A stretch of 64,000 nucleotides of DNA from Owenia fusiformis (GCA_903813345.2 CAIIXF020000008.1:9573278-9637277); one strand, 5' to 3'. Positions 50,491 to 64,000 are shown, numbered from the stretch's first letter. A program made the numbers and translations. Notes: generated by a model not told the origin, from the sequence alone.

Positions 50491-52676
50491 AAAATAAAAC
50501 CCACTCATGAAGGTCTATAGAAGGGTAATTATGATGCATAAGGTTGAAACAAATTCATTACATGGTATCAATGCAATGCATTACTAAACAACTGGCCATG
50601 CAATAATACCATACATTACTACCATGCATATTCCCCAAAACATAGAATCAGGTTTACTCTATGAAATCAGAATTGTCTTGATTGATGGGACTGTGAGTAA
50701 AAGACCTAGTGTATTGTCTCATAGATCTCCTCAATAGATCTAATGATAGCTCATTAACTATCTTATAAAACAGAGACCAACTCAAGAAATTATCCAGATA
50801 TTATAATAACAGTTATCAAGTAATAATAATTTTCTCCAGAATTCCTCTCATGACAATAAAGAAAATACTGGGGATTATTTTTGCTGCATGTCACATACTT
50901 TTTTAGGTGAAAACACGAGGAGTGTTGCTATAATGAACTATATAGTAATATATGATTATCTGTAAGGGTATTCTGCAGTGAATAGAAGCATATGTCTCTC
51001 AAAGACAAACTGGTCAAGAATTGTCATTCCCTTCAAAAAACTTCTGAATTTGATCACACTTTTTTCATAAAACAGCCAAGCACTAATAGGCCTACATTTC
51101 TTGAATGAAAGAGCCAGACAAAAATGACCTTGAACTGAAATGAGTCACTAATCTTAATGAAAGTTTGTACGAATATAGAAAATATTCTGATCAGTAGATG
51201 AATTGATTGAAAGGTTCAAGTCATCACCTGTGGTTATATTAACCTGTTTGGATATACCATCAAAAGAGACATCATGTTACAGGTGTAAGAAACAACAGGG
51301 AAATCAATAGCTCAATTGGTATAGTACCAGGAACTCCCTATTGGTTATGACAGCACTTAAGGCATCCCAGTGAGACAGGATTAAAGTCCTACCAGGATAA
51401 TTGTCCCCTTGTGTTTTGATTATATGCTATTCACTTTTAGGAAATCTGCATGATTCTGGTTTATCAGATACTATTCTAGTAATACTTCTTGGCCATCCTT
51501 GGTCCAAGAGTATTTCACTTCTTTCCGTAATTTAAGCATAAATGAAGTCCTTTAAAGAAGGATGCTTCTTGGTTGGTGACCCTGGTGACAGATCTTTTTA
51601 GAAGGAAGATTCCTAGCTCTAGATATGACAATGGGATCTTTCTACCTAGAGCACTCATTACTGTAGCTCTCCTGAGTGAGTTGGTATATTAATAATATAC
51701 TGTAGTCTATTATGCTAATTTATTTATTGTTTAGTCAATCCTAAATGCTGTAAATTTAAAATAGATGATGCATTATTGGTTTTGTAACATTTGGTAAAAT
51801 ACACATGGGGATGTCAAGCATGGATGGTTTACATGTTAAGTAGTTTATGACAAATCATTACACAAAAGAGAATAAATTAGCATGAAATAAAATACTGCAT
51901 GCATAGGGGTTGAATTAATGATTTAAGCCCAGGGCTTAATGAATTGTGGATGATTTTAAGCACAAATGAGTTAGTTGTAGAAGACTTTCATTGAGGATGG
52001 AGTCCACATCATAATAAACCATGACATCTCATTTCTTCTCAGCCTTCAGATGAAACAGAAAGATGCCATGAGTATCAAAATTGGGAGTCCAAGTTGAAAG
52101 GCTAGCCTACAAGACATGAGTACATTAAAACACTCACAATTTCACTGAATCTAAAAAATAACCATTTTTGGTTAAAAAATATAATTCATATCAAAATAAA
52201 TACTGTGTTCTGATCGGCTAGAATGTGATACATCATGCCTAAGCTGAAAGCAGCTTTGCATGAAAGTACATATTAACAATTGAGTACTAGTATTGCAAGT
52301 GACTTTCTAATTATTATGAAAGTCAAGTAGTGACCTTTATTTTTTAGAAATCATCATTTTCTTTAAATGGGTCATTTTAATAAAAAAAATTAAATGGGTC
52401 ATTTAGTATAATATCTGTGTTAATGACATAACTTTGTTTTGATTGATCAATCTAGCTTAATCATGCTTATGTTACATTCTCACCAAAATGATTCATATAA
52501 AACAAGATGTGATTGTCATCTAAATGAAACTAATGCTACATATATATGTTACGAATGATAATTAGTCTAGCTACAAGCTCGTGTGGCTCTTGTGACTCTC
52601 CCACAATATACCTCCCCACATCTGTTGGTGAAGTTATGAATGATATCAATAATATTTGCATGGACCTCTTGCCCAT

Positions 52677-52763
52677 TCTAAATCAAACACAGGCAAGGGA
52701 AAGGGTCTAAATCAAACACAGGCAAGAGAAAGTGTCTAAATCAAACACAGGCAAGGGAAAGGG
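52677..52763. repeat. Three tandem 29 bp repeats
   Basis: Three units of TCTAAATCAAACACAGGCAA plus GRGAAAGKG, 29 bp each, head to tail. The first and third are identical. 52764-54170 holds nothing else recognised. Confidence 0.92.
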
Positions 52764-54170
52764 AAAATGTATTGAGGAGACTGAGATAACAAGTGACTTA
52801 ATGAAAGTCTGCTAGAAATTCAGAAGTTATGAAATCAAGGGTTTGATCTTCATTGATTTATTGAATAAAGCAACAATAATATAAACGTTTCACACCAATG
52901 AAATTGTTATTCCCTCTACAGATTACTAATTACAACCCTTTTCAATAGTTCAATTTCACTTCTTTCAAAATGTGTAATTACTATACTCTCGGACACAGGG
53001 TATAGATTAACTTGGAAATAATTATTTCTAGTGGTCACCTGGGTATTATTCATGAAATTGACCCTTAATAATTGTATCTGAATGTTTGTTAATAACAGTA
53101 ATATATTGACCAATTACTCTAGTTTGTTTACTAATTATAGTATTCATTTTCAGAAGAATCACCATTCTTTATATAGGTCAACTAAAGGTTCTGGAGACTT
53201 AGTTTACAAAGCATCAAAGATCCGATGAGTATCAAAATATATAATTTAATGTGAACCTATAAGATAGGATATAAACTTTAAAAAATATGAGTTCATTTTT
53301 TTCAAAGTAGGCTGAGACCAAAACAAGTTCACTTTTAACAGGAATGTTTAAATGGCAACCCTTCAATAGTTGTAATATTTTTGCAATTAAAATAAAGTAA
53401 GAATAAGATAGATCAGCAAAGATGTTCAAATTACAACTTCAAATTGAATAGAATACTGTGTTTTTTGAAGTTAACCTTAAATAGTTCAATCTGTTTAAAT
53501 ATCCATGGATTATTTTTGAGGGGTAAGCAATTGTCTTAAAGAGCGTGCAGGCACACTCCACTTAAATGAACTCATAAATATACCCACTCCAAACAAAAGA
53601 TTCAAGAATACAACAATCAAAAATAAAATTGTTTCTGCATTTTATTTCTTTTAGAGTATGTTCACATACTAAAACCCTTTTAAAAAAGGAAAAAGAGATT
53701 TTTAAACCAATAAATTAAATATTATATACTCTTAGAACCTGTACATGAATTGAGGTATCATTTTGTAAGGGGTGGCTCAAAAAGGCAAGCCAGTCTGAAT
53801 ACAGGTGTGTTAAATCAATCATTTAACTTGAGTTTCAGGTAAAAACAGGTAAAATTCACACCTTGATGTAGGGAAAACAAACACAGTTGCTAATTACTAG
53901 TTTCACTCTTTAAGACAATTAACAGACCTGAGAAAGTGAGTTCTGTGATACTATACTAATAGTAAAATGCCTTTATATAATTTGCTATTGAAGATTTTGC
54001 TTCAAAGTAGAAAACCTGCATCAATCTTGAGTCAGGCCCCAGTGTTGCCCAAATGCTATCTTTAACACAGGCCTTGGTAGTTTATATTAAGGATGAGCAG
54101 AAGCTTGATGCAGGACTATTTTGTGTAACAGGAAGGGGTAAAAAAATATTTTTTCTGTATTTTAAACATA

Positions 54171-54647
54171 TAGTGAAACCTGTATATTCGAACACCTGGC
54201 TAATCCGAACACCTTCCAATTTGAACACCTTTTTCCGGTTCCATTTTTTCCGCCCATGTTTTTTTAAAAAACTTGAAATCTAAACACCTCCTTATCCGAA
54301 CAGTAAACACTCATATTTGAATAATAAACCTATCTGAACATTTTCACAAAATATCACATTTTACAAAATTGCTCAAATATTTTCAATTTAACACCAATTT
54401 GTTATGATATCAAAACTTTTGAAAAAACATCAAATGATTTCAATCATAATAGGTCTTTCTAGGATGATTAAATCAACATGAATCAGATTTTGGAATACCT
54501 TAAAGCTATGTAGTCGATAAAAATATCAATATTCATTGAGAATGCATTTATATTTCTTCAAAATCAACAATCTTATTGATGCAAAAACGAAATCCAAACA
54601 CCTCCTTAGCCGATCCCAATGATGTTCAGATCAGACAAGTTTTACTG
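54171..54647. mobile_element. Pogo/Tigger-like element, 477 bp
   Basis: Left end TAGTGAAACCTGTATATTCG and inverted right end CAGTAAAACTTGTCTGATCT, with TA on each side. Inside are TCCGAACACCTT-type units. It is longer than the other copies but has no coding frame. Confidence 0.65.
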
Positions 54648-57600
54648 TATTTTGTTCCCAATGTCCAAATGAAGATATTCATCCACTGGTGATCACTGTT
54701 ACATCTGATGTTGCACCTATGGTGCTATATATGGTGCTATAAAGCGCATGACCTTCTGCCCTACAGACCCGACCCCTCTTCACATACACACACCTCCCAA
54801 AAAGAGAACATCCCTGTTGGTTGGCATTTTTCATGAAAGCATTGATAAATATACTCTCTTTGACACTGATGGATTATGCATGTAATTTTCCAAATCTTTT
54901 TGGCAATTAGCAAACCAGGTTAGCCTCATTTTTCTAAAAATAATCTGTTAAACAGTTACCTCCATTTTATTTTCTAACTCTGGATGCACTTACTAGCTGA
55001 TAGTGATATCAAAAAAGTATTAATTAAAAGAAATCCTTTACTTGTATTTCTTCTAATTAATCCTCCTTGCTAGTCTCGGCAGAAATCTTTAGAAAATGTC
55101 ATTTCTGATCATACATCATAAAAATGATTCATTATGCAACCATAATGTCAGGATAATTGTATTAAGTTCATAAAGAAGAAATATGGATTTTCTCCTCAGA
55201 AAATATTACACTCCAAAGTTCATAATTGTTTTAGGGGATGTTAATACAGTATAATAATAGTATTTTAGGCTTACAAATTACAAGATTATCGGGGAAACTG
55301 TAAGCATTGGAAAATTCCGGTATTTATTGACGTACCCATGAGTGTGTAAATAAAGTCCCTGGCTGAACAATAGAGTTGATCGGGAGTGAAGCAGACGCGG
55401 AAATCTCATTGATCAAAATATTTCCTGGCTATAATTTCTATGTTGTTTTAATGTGCCTGAGGAAGTGTGTCGGCAATATGTGAAGATGGTCATGACATGA
55501 AATTATCAGATACAGTGAGAAAACGATAGTGAAACTACAGACAACATTTTTCCCCCGATAATTCTAGAATTTTTTTGCGTGTGTCATGTACACTTGTGTC
55601 ACATAAACGTATTCCCATATGCAAAAAAACTCTTATGGCTATCTTCATAAGTACTCCAGCATATAAAATTTATCCTAGTCATTTTCATTTTCACTATTTT
55701 GTCATAAATTTTAACCATATCACCTACTTTTTTGCACCTTTTTAAAAGTCAAAGTGTCAACTTTGTGACTGACTCTTTAATTCTTATATTCCATGTTAAT
55801 TCCTCTACTTTTCTCCATAATTTGTGTTTACAATCCTGACTATAGATACAAATCGCTGAAGTACTAATCAAATGCTTTGAAGTAGGAATTAGCCTGGAAA
55901 TTAATAAATGTAAACGTTGCTTGGTGCTCTACAATATATATGAGCTTTTAATAGACATTTTAGAGAGCACGGATATAGAATGAAATTGCCACTGGACCCT
56001 GGGGTCATTTATCACTAACATAATATTTTTATTTTAATAAGAATGAACTTTGTCATGTGAAAAATTGAATTATTTATCAATGTTTTGAAAAGCTTAAAGT
56101 TTACTTCTACCAGGGTACCTCTAAGTAATATGGAACCCTTTTTGGCTTGTGTCTGTAACTCCCCCTACCCACCCATAAATTTGGGTAGTGGTATTAAGAG
56201 GGACTTGGTGCAAGACTACAAATAACTTAATGGATATTCTTTACTTATCGATGTACCAGAATCTTTACCATGCACAATCAAGAAAAATCAAAACAGACAA
56301 AACGTCACAATCCAGAACCAGAGGGTGCATTGTGAAAGTCCTTTGAGAAAGTATAGAATGTACTCATATTTAGGATGGGATTCCAAATTCCTCATTTTTC
56401 TTCTTTCTCAAATGTGCAAAGTGTGCATGGAGTATGCAAGATTTGCACCTGTGCACAAAATCATATCCTAAGCCAAAATAAAATTTATCTCAAAATTTTT
56501 TTAAAAAAAACTGATTTGACAACTTTTCTACTTTTCTTTTCTATTCATAACTAATTAAATCCTCTTTTTTGTTTATACTTCTCATGTTAAAAAGTGGTAT
56601 TTTGTATAAGGTTACACACATCAACACAAACTTTTTGCCAGGTGTTCTATCATTTTTCACCAGGCCACCCTTCTATACAAATGTTCAGGTGAACAGATTC
56701 CTGCCAGAAATATGATGAAATTAAGGAAATACCCAACAAGTATAGGTATAACCATCTTTAGCTCTTGCATCTTGTTTTGGATATCATGTTAAAAGAGATT
56801 AAAATCATTTACTGTGATTGAAGGTAAATATTCTTAAATGTTTAGTTCTTGCAAAGCATCGTTGGTATGTATAAGATAGACCAGGTCGTACCATACTGCA
56901 ACATACTCAGTACTTTCAGAAATAGTCTTGCATCAAGCATTTGAGTTGGAGAGAGAAAGATGGAGAGACTATTACAAATGAAATGTCTGATGCAAAGCCA
57001 TAATAATTTTTTTTTTGATTTATGATAACATGTTACTCAATCATAGATATCTTCCAAGACATGTATGAGACTTCAAACCAATCTTGAGTTGTACCTTAAT
57101 TTAATTTGATTCAAAAACAATTTTTATTCTGCTTTAATTAGCTTAAACAATACAAAGCCTGTTCGTCCTCCTGGGGTCGTCCTTGCTAGAGGAAATCCCA
57201 GTGTCCGTTAAGTAAGTAAAACAATAATTACAAAACAGTGTTGTTATTTTCAATATACCAACATATGAAGATCATATATGCTAAAATAAGCTTTCTGATT
57301 CTTGTTATTAGCATCCAAAACCCTTTAACACCTGGGCTCGTCAATCTACTTGAACATATAAGAACCTATACAGGTACTTAACAGAGTCCTTGCACTGAAT
57401 TGCAGGTTGAAAAATATGGTTATTCATCTTTCAGACCAAACAAAATAAAAAGCTAAAATAACTAAATGTCAATCAAAAAGGAAAATATTGAAAAGTTTTT
57501 TAAAATATGTTAATCATACAACCTTCTGTTTTTCAGTTATTCATTTTAAAGGATGTATGTACTATTATTATACAGCAAGGCTGTGTTTTGATGGTAAATT

Positions 57601-58470
57601 AACTCTTCAGTCTGTTATTTATCTTATTAGGCACATGTGCATCATGTAAAAACAAACAGAAAAACATATAAAATCTGGTATTTGCATACATCTATAGAAA
57701 CATGATTTATGGGGTGAAGCAATCAGCTCCACAACTAGAATGGGTCAAAAAACATATCAACATCTGGCTTTTCAATGGTAGAATTGATAATTAGCAATTA
57801 TTAACCAGATTGATAGTACTTTAAATCCCAGATATTCTTAATGTCTTTCAGTGTTAAAATAAAACAACCAAGAATACTAATGAATACGCGCCTTACACAA
57901 GTCCTTTACGCCCTCACTGCCTGTAAACTTCAATGTGATCAAACGTCAATTAGCGGCAATATTAGTGTCTGATACTATCTTCATCAAGTCTTTAGGGATA
58001 CAAGGTGCATTGTAATTACCTCCCATCTTGTCAATTGTAGAGTGTTTTTCTCCATAATTAGCCTAACTGGTAGCATCATCTAATACACAGACCACAATTT
58101 GATTTTGCTTTACTCTGGGGTGCAATCCTTGGTTTTCCTACTACTAGCATGCTATCTAGTGCAGTTTCAAGTCGTAGCTAGCCTGGGTATCTGAGCCATA
58201 CGAAGCTCACTTTTAACAAGCAAAAGGGTAAGTTCTGACATAATAGAAGAGGACATTGTCATTATAACTTTTTATAATATAGTACCCCGGACAGGTTGTA
58301 TGATGCAGTCGTTTTTTTACTCTATATTTGCAATAGAACAACCATTCTTATTGAAATTTTCAAGATTTATTCTAGAGACAATTTCCAACAACTAATGCAC
58401 TACAAACTGCACATTATTACATACAGCGATTGAAGACAACACCATATTAATACAAGGCATTATCATTCAC
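54648..58470. other. Intronic sequence, nothing recognised
   Basis: AT-rich sequence without a gene, tandem array or transposon end that I can support on either strand. Confidence 0.55.
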
Positions 58471-58565
58471 AATGTCACTACCTGCCATTTGTTATGGATG
58501 CTCAACACCAACTGCCACAAAAAAGTTGGAGACCATAACAATATGTCACCACTTGTGATGTTGAT
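58471..58565. repeat. Dispersed repeat family 1, copy d
   Basis: GTCACTACCTGCCATTTG, ATGCTCAACACCAACTGCC, ACAAAAAAGTTGGAGACC and ATAACAATATGTCACCAC. It is the copy most like 4701-4806. 58566-61420 shows nothing else recognised. Confidence 0.75.
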
Positions 58566-61419
58566 ATCATAACAAAATTGTCAAAAACAAAGAAGAAGGC
58601 CATGATAAACCAAAAGCCTTAGGAACAGCTATGGGTAAAACCTATCTGTTCATTGCGACCCTGCTAAAGGCCCTGGTTTTTCCCCATGTTGATTAAAGCT
58701 TACAGCCAGCTAAGAAAGACAGGTGGAATTTCTACATGGTGCCTTTTTCTCTCAGACTGGAATGTGAACAGGTGAATATGCTATAATTAGTTTTACGTTA
58801 CTACGCATTTAAACAAGTTTTCAGCAATTAGGCTGTGAAGTCTAGAAAGAATCTGTTCTTGAAATGTTCATGATAGAAAAATTGTAACAGCTTTTGACCA
58901 TCTTTGATGCATTTGTTAAAATTAGACACATTCTTAAGTCAATGCTCTCTGAACTAGGGACTTTAAATGTTCCAAGGTTCACTTCCTTAAAAAAGGCATA
59001 ATTCAATTAAAAATCGCATGAAAATAAAATGAGGTACCCGCTTTCATAGTAATTAAGCAAAAACAAAGCATAGTCATAAATGAAGAGATTTAGTACAGCT
59101 ACTATGCTTGTCCTCTTACTAATTTCATTAAAAACAAATTAACTCAGCTAACAACACTAATGTGGTCAAGAATGACCAAAACTAGACACTAGACTGAAAA
59201 TTGAAATAAAACAATCAATTAGTACAATTAATAATAATTAAGGCTCAAGTTCTATGACAAGGATGAAAATGAAACCTATGTGATGCAATACTGGCACGTA
59301 TCTTAGTAAATTATGCATATTTGAAAAAAGCAAATTTGAACTGGGTACAAGAGCCGAATAGTAATATAAGTTTATACATCGCAAGAAATGAATGAATGAA
59401 GTATAGTGACTGGTTCTGAGCATGGGATAAATTACACTAACATAATTATTTGAGCAGATAACAAGGTTAGCATTGATGAAATTTGAAATAATTAATCTAG
59501 CTGATCGTCAATGTCTTTCAAGCACAGACAATGGTCAAGTTTTCTTTTGCAAGATTTTGTATTAAGCATTAGGAAAAACATATGTATATTAGGTAATAGA
59601 TTCTTATGCTCTTCAAACTGCATAGAACTAATAACAAAATTTATAGTTATTTCATTTTTTCTTGAGAAAATTGATGAAATATCAATGATCGCCATATTGT
59701 CGTCTGCAAGACTTCATTAATCTGAATGATTGTCAGCTGTCCAGTATTAACACAAGGCTCTTTTGTCTAACATGGATTAGCAATCAGCTCAAAGAGTGCT
59801 ATCATTTTCAATAAAATACAACATTTATAATCAGTAGTTATTTTAACTTACTGCTTAATTTAGACATTTTACAGAGCACTACACTAAAAAATGTCCCCAG
59901 TCTATGGATTGATTCATGGAGTTTTTTAGTAATTGGAGAGTCAGTTGAATGGCTTTTAGTTTTGGGTTTTCCAAAGAGAAACTTCCATGCCTTTTACAAA
60001 TTCTCTCCTGTTACCACCTGAACATTCATGCAGACTGCAAGTTGCTTTTGAGCAACTGCTGCAGAATTCGTAAGAAAGTTTACAAAAAAGTATTATCTTT
60101 ATTGCTCTTACTATATGTACTCTGTGGTACATTCTTTACCTCCTGTTAAATCATATTGATGTGACATGTATAACTCATCACAACATAATAAGTTTTGTGC
60201 TTGACATTTCCAAACTGCAGTCAAGAAGACATTTAGGTTCACAGGTGCACATACCATGACAACACTGTTGCTGCAACCAGGATAACGCCTTTAAAACCAG
60301 GATACAACTCTCGCTAGAAATTTTGACAAATTCACTGGCTAAATGAAGGTAAATCAAAGTCTTAAAATACAATAGTCATGTTAGTGTCTGACTTTAAGGT
60401 AGGCAGGGTATGATGACTTTGCATATGTTAGTAGACTTGTATAAAGCAGATGTGTGTTAATCCTATATGGGTTATGTTTAGTCTTGCATCAAGCCCCTGT
60501 TGTCTCCACATTCACTCTACCCAACTTTTGGTTGCAAAATATCACTGAAAAACATCCGATATGCAAGCCTTCATTTTAAAACATCCAAATTAATTCTACC
60601 CTACCTTCCTTAATAATGTACTTTTACTTTTATCTTGAATGAGGGGATCTCAATATAATCCAGAAGGATGATATAAAAGACAATAAAATATGTCCTTTGT
60701 ATGCATGACTTCATGCACATTAAAGTGCATTATTCATTCCTAAAAAATGCATGTCTCAAAAATAACATAAATGAGTCTAGCCTATTTTATGAACCATTAA
60801 GGTACATAGGAATAATTATGATAATGGAATAAAGAATAGGCTAAATAAAAGACAAATTGTCTAAGATGTCTCAACAGACATGTGGCCTCTTCCCAAGTGA
60901 CAATGTACCCATGAAAAAATTCTTTGATCACATATTGAATAAAATTGAGAAATGATTAATTGATTAATTTTCATGGAAAATGCTAACAAACATAATAATC
61001 AAGCTTAAAACATGAGAAAAAAATCACAAACTTGGAAATGTTAATAAAAAATTGTCAAAAATGTCAACAATTTTTAATTTGCTAGGGATGTCAATTAAAT
61101 GTAAAAAATGCATGAATCTATGCAGTATAGTATGAGTATAATTACATTAAAGGCTTTCTGAAAGGTTTGATTATCATTTTATATGATCATCTGTCAATCT
61201 CTTTATATCATCTTCCGAAGCATGTGATATAAACTTTTTCTCATCCAATATAACCCTTGTGAGGCAAGGGGGTTGAGGGTGGTTCAGGGATGAATACAAT
61301 TTGTAAAATAAAATCAACACATGTAATCTTTCCTGATATGCAGATATCCTTTAACCATTTATTTCTATAGTATTTTTGAGCTAAATTTTATTACTAAATC
61401 TGGTAAGTTACTAAATCAC

Positions 61420-61650
61420 ACCGGAATAGCCGGACAACGGTAAAGTCAGATACCGTTGTCACAAATGGCGGACATAACCAGTCGCTTCAACTCTTTAATC
61501 ATTTGGTCCTCATTTCATGGGATTTTATCATCACTAATTCTGTGCATTCTGTGATGATGTATCATATGAAATCCCAATTTCGATCAAATTTGGTCGTGAA
61601 TCGCTAAAATATAGCGTCTTCGATATCGGCAATGACAACGGAATCACTCA
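61420..61650. other. CpG-richer block with perfect inverted repeat
   Basis: GACAACGGTA and TACCGTTGTC (61433-61442 and 61451-61460) form a perfect 10 bp inverted repeat with an 8 nt loop. TGACAACGGAA recurs near 61634. The block contains ACCGGAATAGCCGG and several more CpGs than its surroundings. It could be a transposon remnant or a regulatory island. Confidence 0.4.
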
Positions 61651-62414
61651 AAATATTCATTCTATAAACTAAAAATGGAAAACATTCATTTTGAGGGCTA
61701 TAATAACCTAAAGACCACCACGTTTCCTCAAAAATGATCAAATCAGTATCTTTCATTAGCGAGACATTAAGTTATTAGACTGACTACCTTGAGAGAGTGG
61801 CTGATAACAAAAAAAGAAAGTAAAGCGATATCATATTTCTGGACATTTGACTGCTACAACAGGTACAAGTATAGCTACATTTAGAAAGAATTAGCACCCA
61901 AATGCCAGATAGGTCATTTAGGAGGATAACATCCCATTAGAAAATGTTAACATTATTTCACCTTTCCTATAACCTTCCCTCTCTCATCACTCTTCCCCTT
62001 ACAGAGAATTTACATGATAGCCATTCTTAAAAATAACTTTTTCCAAATATAGCCTGACTTAAGGAAATCATATTTTCTAATAATTTACATAATTTACAGT
62101 GAAAGTTTTAATAAATCAACTTTAATGCAGGAGTTTTTCTCCTTTTCCATTTCTTAGCATAAAAACATATCTAATACTTTGTGAGGAGTAAATATTTCTG
62201 CAGTCCCAAATGTGCTATGCACAATTTCACCAGGTAAGTTTAGGGTTATCTATAAGAGTAATGTGTTAAGCAGGTTTCTGAGTTATGGCTATTGTGACCC
62301 ATGGTTTCTCACTTATTACATGATACCCTATCATTCACATAAGCCATTGTCTGCCGCAGAAATGGCTGAAGACAATGGAGCAAATTTTAAGCAAAACACA
62401 AGTTATTATCATGC

Positions 62415-62545
62415 AAAATATCACAACCTACCATTTGTTACAGATGGCAAATTCAGAACCCCAAACTCTGAATGCTGAATACCAATCACCTTCACAAAAA
62501 AAGTTGGAGACTATAACAATATGTCATTAGTTGTGGTGGTAACAT
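62415..62545. repeat. Dispersed repeat family 1, copy e
   Basis: CTACCATTTGTTACAGATGG, GAATGCTGAATACC, CACAAAAAAAG and GTTGGAGACTATAACAATAT, followed by GTCATTAGTTGTGGTGG. It is slightly longer than the other copies. Confidence 0.75.
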
Positions 62546-63092
62546 AATGATGTACAAAATAACAGCATTCTGTGTTACTTCCTCAGATACTGATATTTTT
62601 TAAGAGCTTCAACTTCTAATTTATTCAATAGTCAAAATTGATACATAATTTAGGGACCATATATTCAAACAAAAGTTTTCAGTCCCTTCAATAGTTTCAT
62701 TTTCTACAATCCATTTCCTCATGTACGAACTTGTGCATTTATAAAGAAACCATTAATATATTGATGAGATAAGATGTCTATAGTAAGAATTGTAAAAGAA
62801 CAAATAATGAATTTCGTGACATTTCTTGTATATTCAGGAAATATCAACCCTTTAGTTATTCCTAGCAGGTTCTACCCTGAGTTTAAAGCTGTCACTGTAC
62901 ACTGTACTCTAAGTAGCACCAGTAATTTTGTAATTTGGCACTCAACCAATCTGAGACCAACTCTCATTCTTAAATATAGAAAAAAACAATTGAATGGAGG
63001 AAGAGGGGGATATTCCCCACAATTCAAAGATGAATCTATCTCTATGTAATGATCCACCTCTAGAGAGATTTATCTTTTTCATCTATGAACTC

Positions 63093-63270
63093 TGGATGGG
63101 GGGAATGGTTCAGAGGGTTTAAGCGAACCCCCCGCCCTCCTGGCCAAACATTCTTTCAAAATCATGCAGTTTTTCACCATTTTTCAGTGATTTTGGGCCA
63201 ACGTTGTCAAATGTGAACGTCCTGGAATGTTTTGAAAAGTGAACCCTCCCTTGGCAAAAGCTGGAAGTGC
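63093..63270. repeat. Dispersed repeat family 2, copy b
   Basis: TTTAAGCGAACCCCCCGCCC, ATCATGCAGTTTTTCACC, AGTGATTTTGGGCC and CCCTTGGCAAAAGC match 48719-48910. From here to 64000 nothing else is recognised. Confidence 0.75.
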
Positions 63271-64000
63271 ACTACAAGTATAGTTTTATCAGCAATGTTA
63301 AGAGTGTAGCGTTAGACAATGTTCAACTCCTGAAAAGGGTTAACAGGGTCGAGGTTTACTCCAAGAACAAAATCTGTTTGAAGAATAAAAAAGATATCAA
63401 TTCTATAACCCTGAGGGAAGAATAATGCATGCATAATTCTAACAACAGACTTAAGATGAAGTATACCCATGTTTGCAGTCTTACTAAAGTTCAAACATAT
63501 TACAATTGAATGTTTTTTAAATTTATTTGATTTTCAATTATATCTCCATAATCATTATACTAATTCCATGTTCGTATTTATATCATGAAGCTCATTTACT
63601 ATCTAGTTATTTTGTATTTTGAAATGTAGAAACCATGAAGTTTCACGCAGGGGTTCAATGAAAGATGGTTCCCTCAAGAAAGATTCCAACATATCCAAGG
63701 GATTAGCTTTAATCTGGATGGAATAATCTCACTAACTGGTTAATTAATTTCTCTATCATAAAACACATGGATTTATGCAGCTTAGATAGTGTATCTTTCC
63801 ACATTCATTTCCTTGAGCTGCTGTTTTGATAAACGTAACATACGCGTAAAATATCACTCAATTTACCTGCTAAACAGATTAGTCTCAAAAACCTTTTGGA
63901 GAAATATCTTATATTGTTTTGGAATTGGAACTTCTCTCCAGAAATATGTTTTAAAGTAAACTAATTGAGCAGACTATGGCCAACATTTTGATAAAACAAG

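Larger units (their letters stand above)
33891..64000 (-). other. Long upstream Jagged intron (at least 30 kb), no exon recognised
   Basis: Upstream of the MNNL exon I find no segment encoding the rest of MNNL or a signal peptide, and no other gene on either strand. The text is AT-rich with scattered repeats listed separately. It most likely lies within one large first or second intron, a common place for regulatory elements in developmental genes (inference). Confidence 0.55.

Noticed and set aside
52022-52042. CATCTCATTTCTTCTCAGCC shared with 4528-4547
   Set aside because: A real 20 bp match, but too short and without extended similarity to support a repeat family or element.
60178-60372. 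Minus-strand frame with several cysteines, considered as a missing MNNL exon
   Set aside because: Cysteine spacing and flanking residues do not fit MNNL, and there are no good splice sites at matching phase.

Overview
This is a metazoan, non-vertebrate window. It is AT-rich, its genes are split by short introns with GT..AG ends, and it carries many DNA-transposon remnants. The host gene is a Notch ligand of the Jagged/Serrate class. I cannot fix the phylum. Composition, gene structure and transposon content would suit a lophotrochozoan such as a mollusc, but that is a guess.

Jagged/Serrate runs on the minus strand. I reconstructed 17 consecutive coding exons between 33890 and 214. They encode, in order, the end of the N-terminal C2-like (MNNL) domain, the DSL domain, 16 EGF repeats and the start of a VWC-like cysteine-rich region. 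All splice phases agree. Exon sizes match human JAG1 almost one for one, as I recall them, with three fusions (human 9+10, 18+19 and 20+21). The signal peptide and most of MNNL lie beyond 64000. The rest of the VWC region, the transmembrane segment and the tail lie below position 1. The last 30 kb (33891-64000) look like part of one very long upstream intron.

The 16.2 kb Jagged intron between exons 21587-21633 and 5245-5418 hosts two complete plus-strand paralogous genes: A (7039-12774, 8 exons, 396 aa) and B (16991-21300, 6 exons, 361 aa). Each encodes a signal peptide, one von Willebrand A domain with a full MIDAS, a Thr/Pro-rich linker and a C-terminal cysteine-rich module with a CCGC core that I do not recognise. 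They are nested, antisense to Jagged and in tandem with each other. Gene B lacks two introns that gene A has. This pair is the most original content of the window.

Mobile DNA and repeats: a Harbinger-like element (7228-8238), a G-rich hAT-like element (13743-15092), a degraded mariner with transposase remnants (15604-16597), a 2.06 kb element with arms of about 550 bp (24236-26295), inverted repeats of about 330 bp flanking the first Jagged exon in the window (33078-35553), several pogo/Tigger-like MITEs, hairpin MITEs near 35.6-36.0 kb, a minisatellite abutting a Jagged splice acceptor (21641-22034), and three dispersed repeat families. From 36 to 64 kb I see only intronic sequence and repeats.
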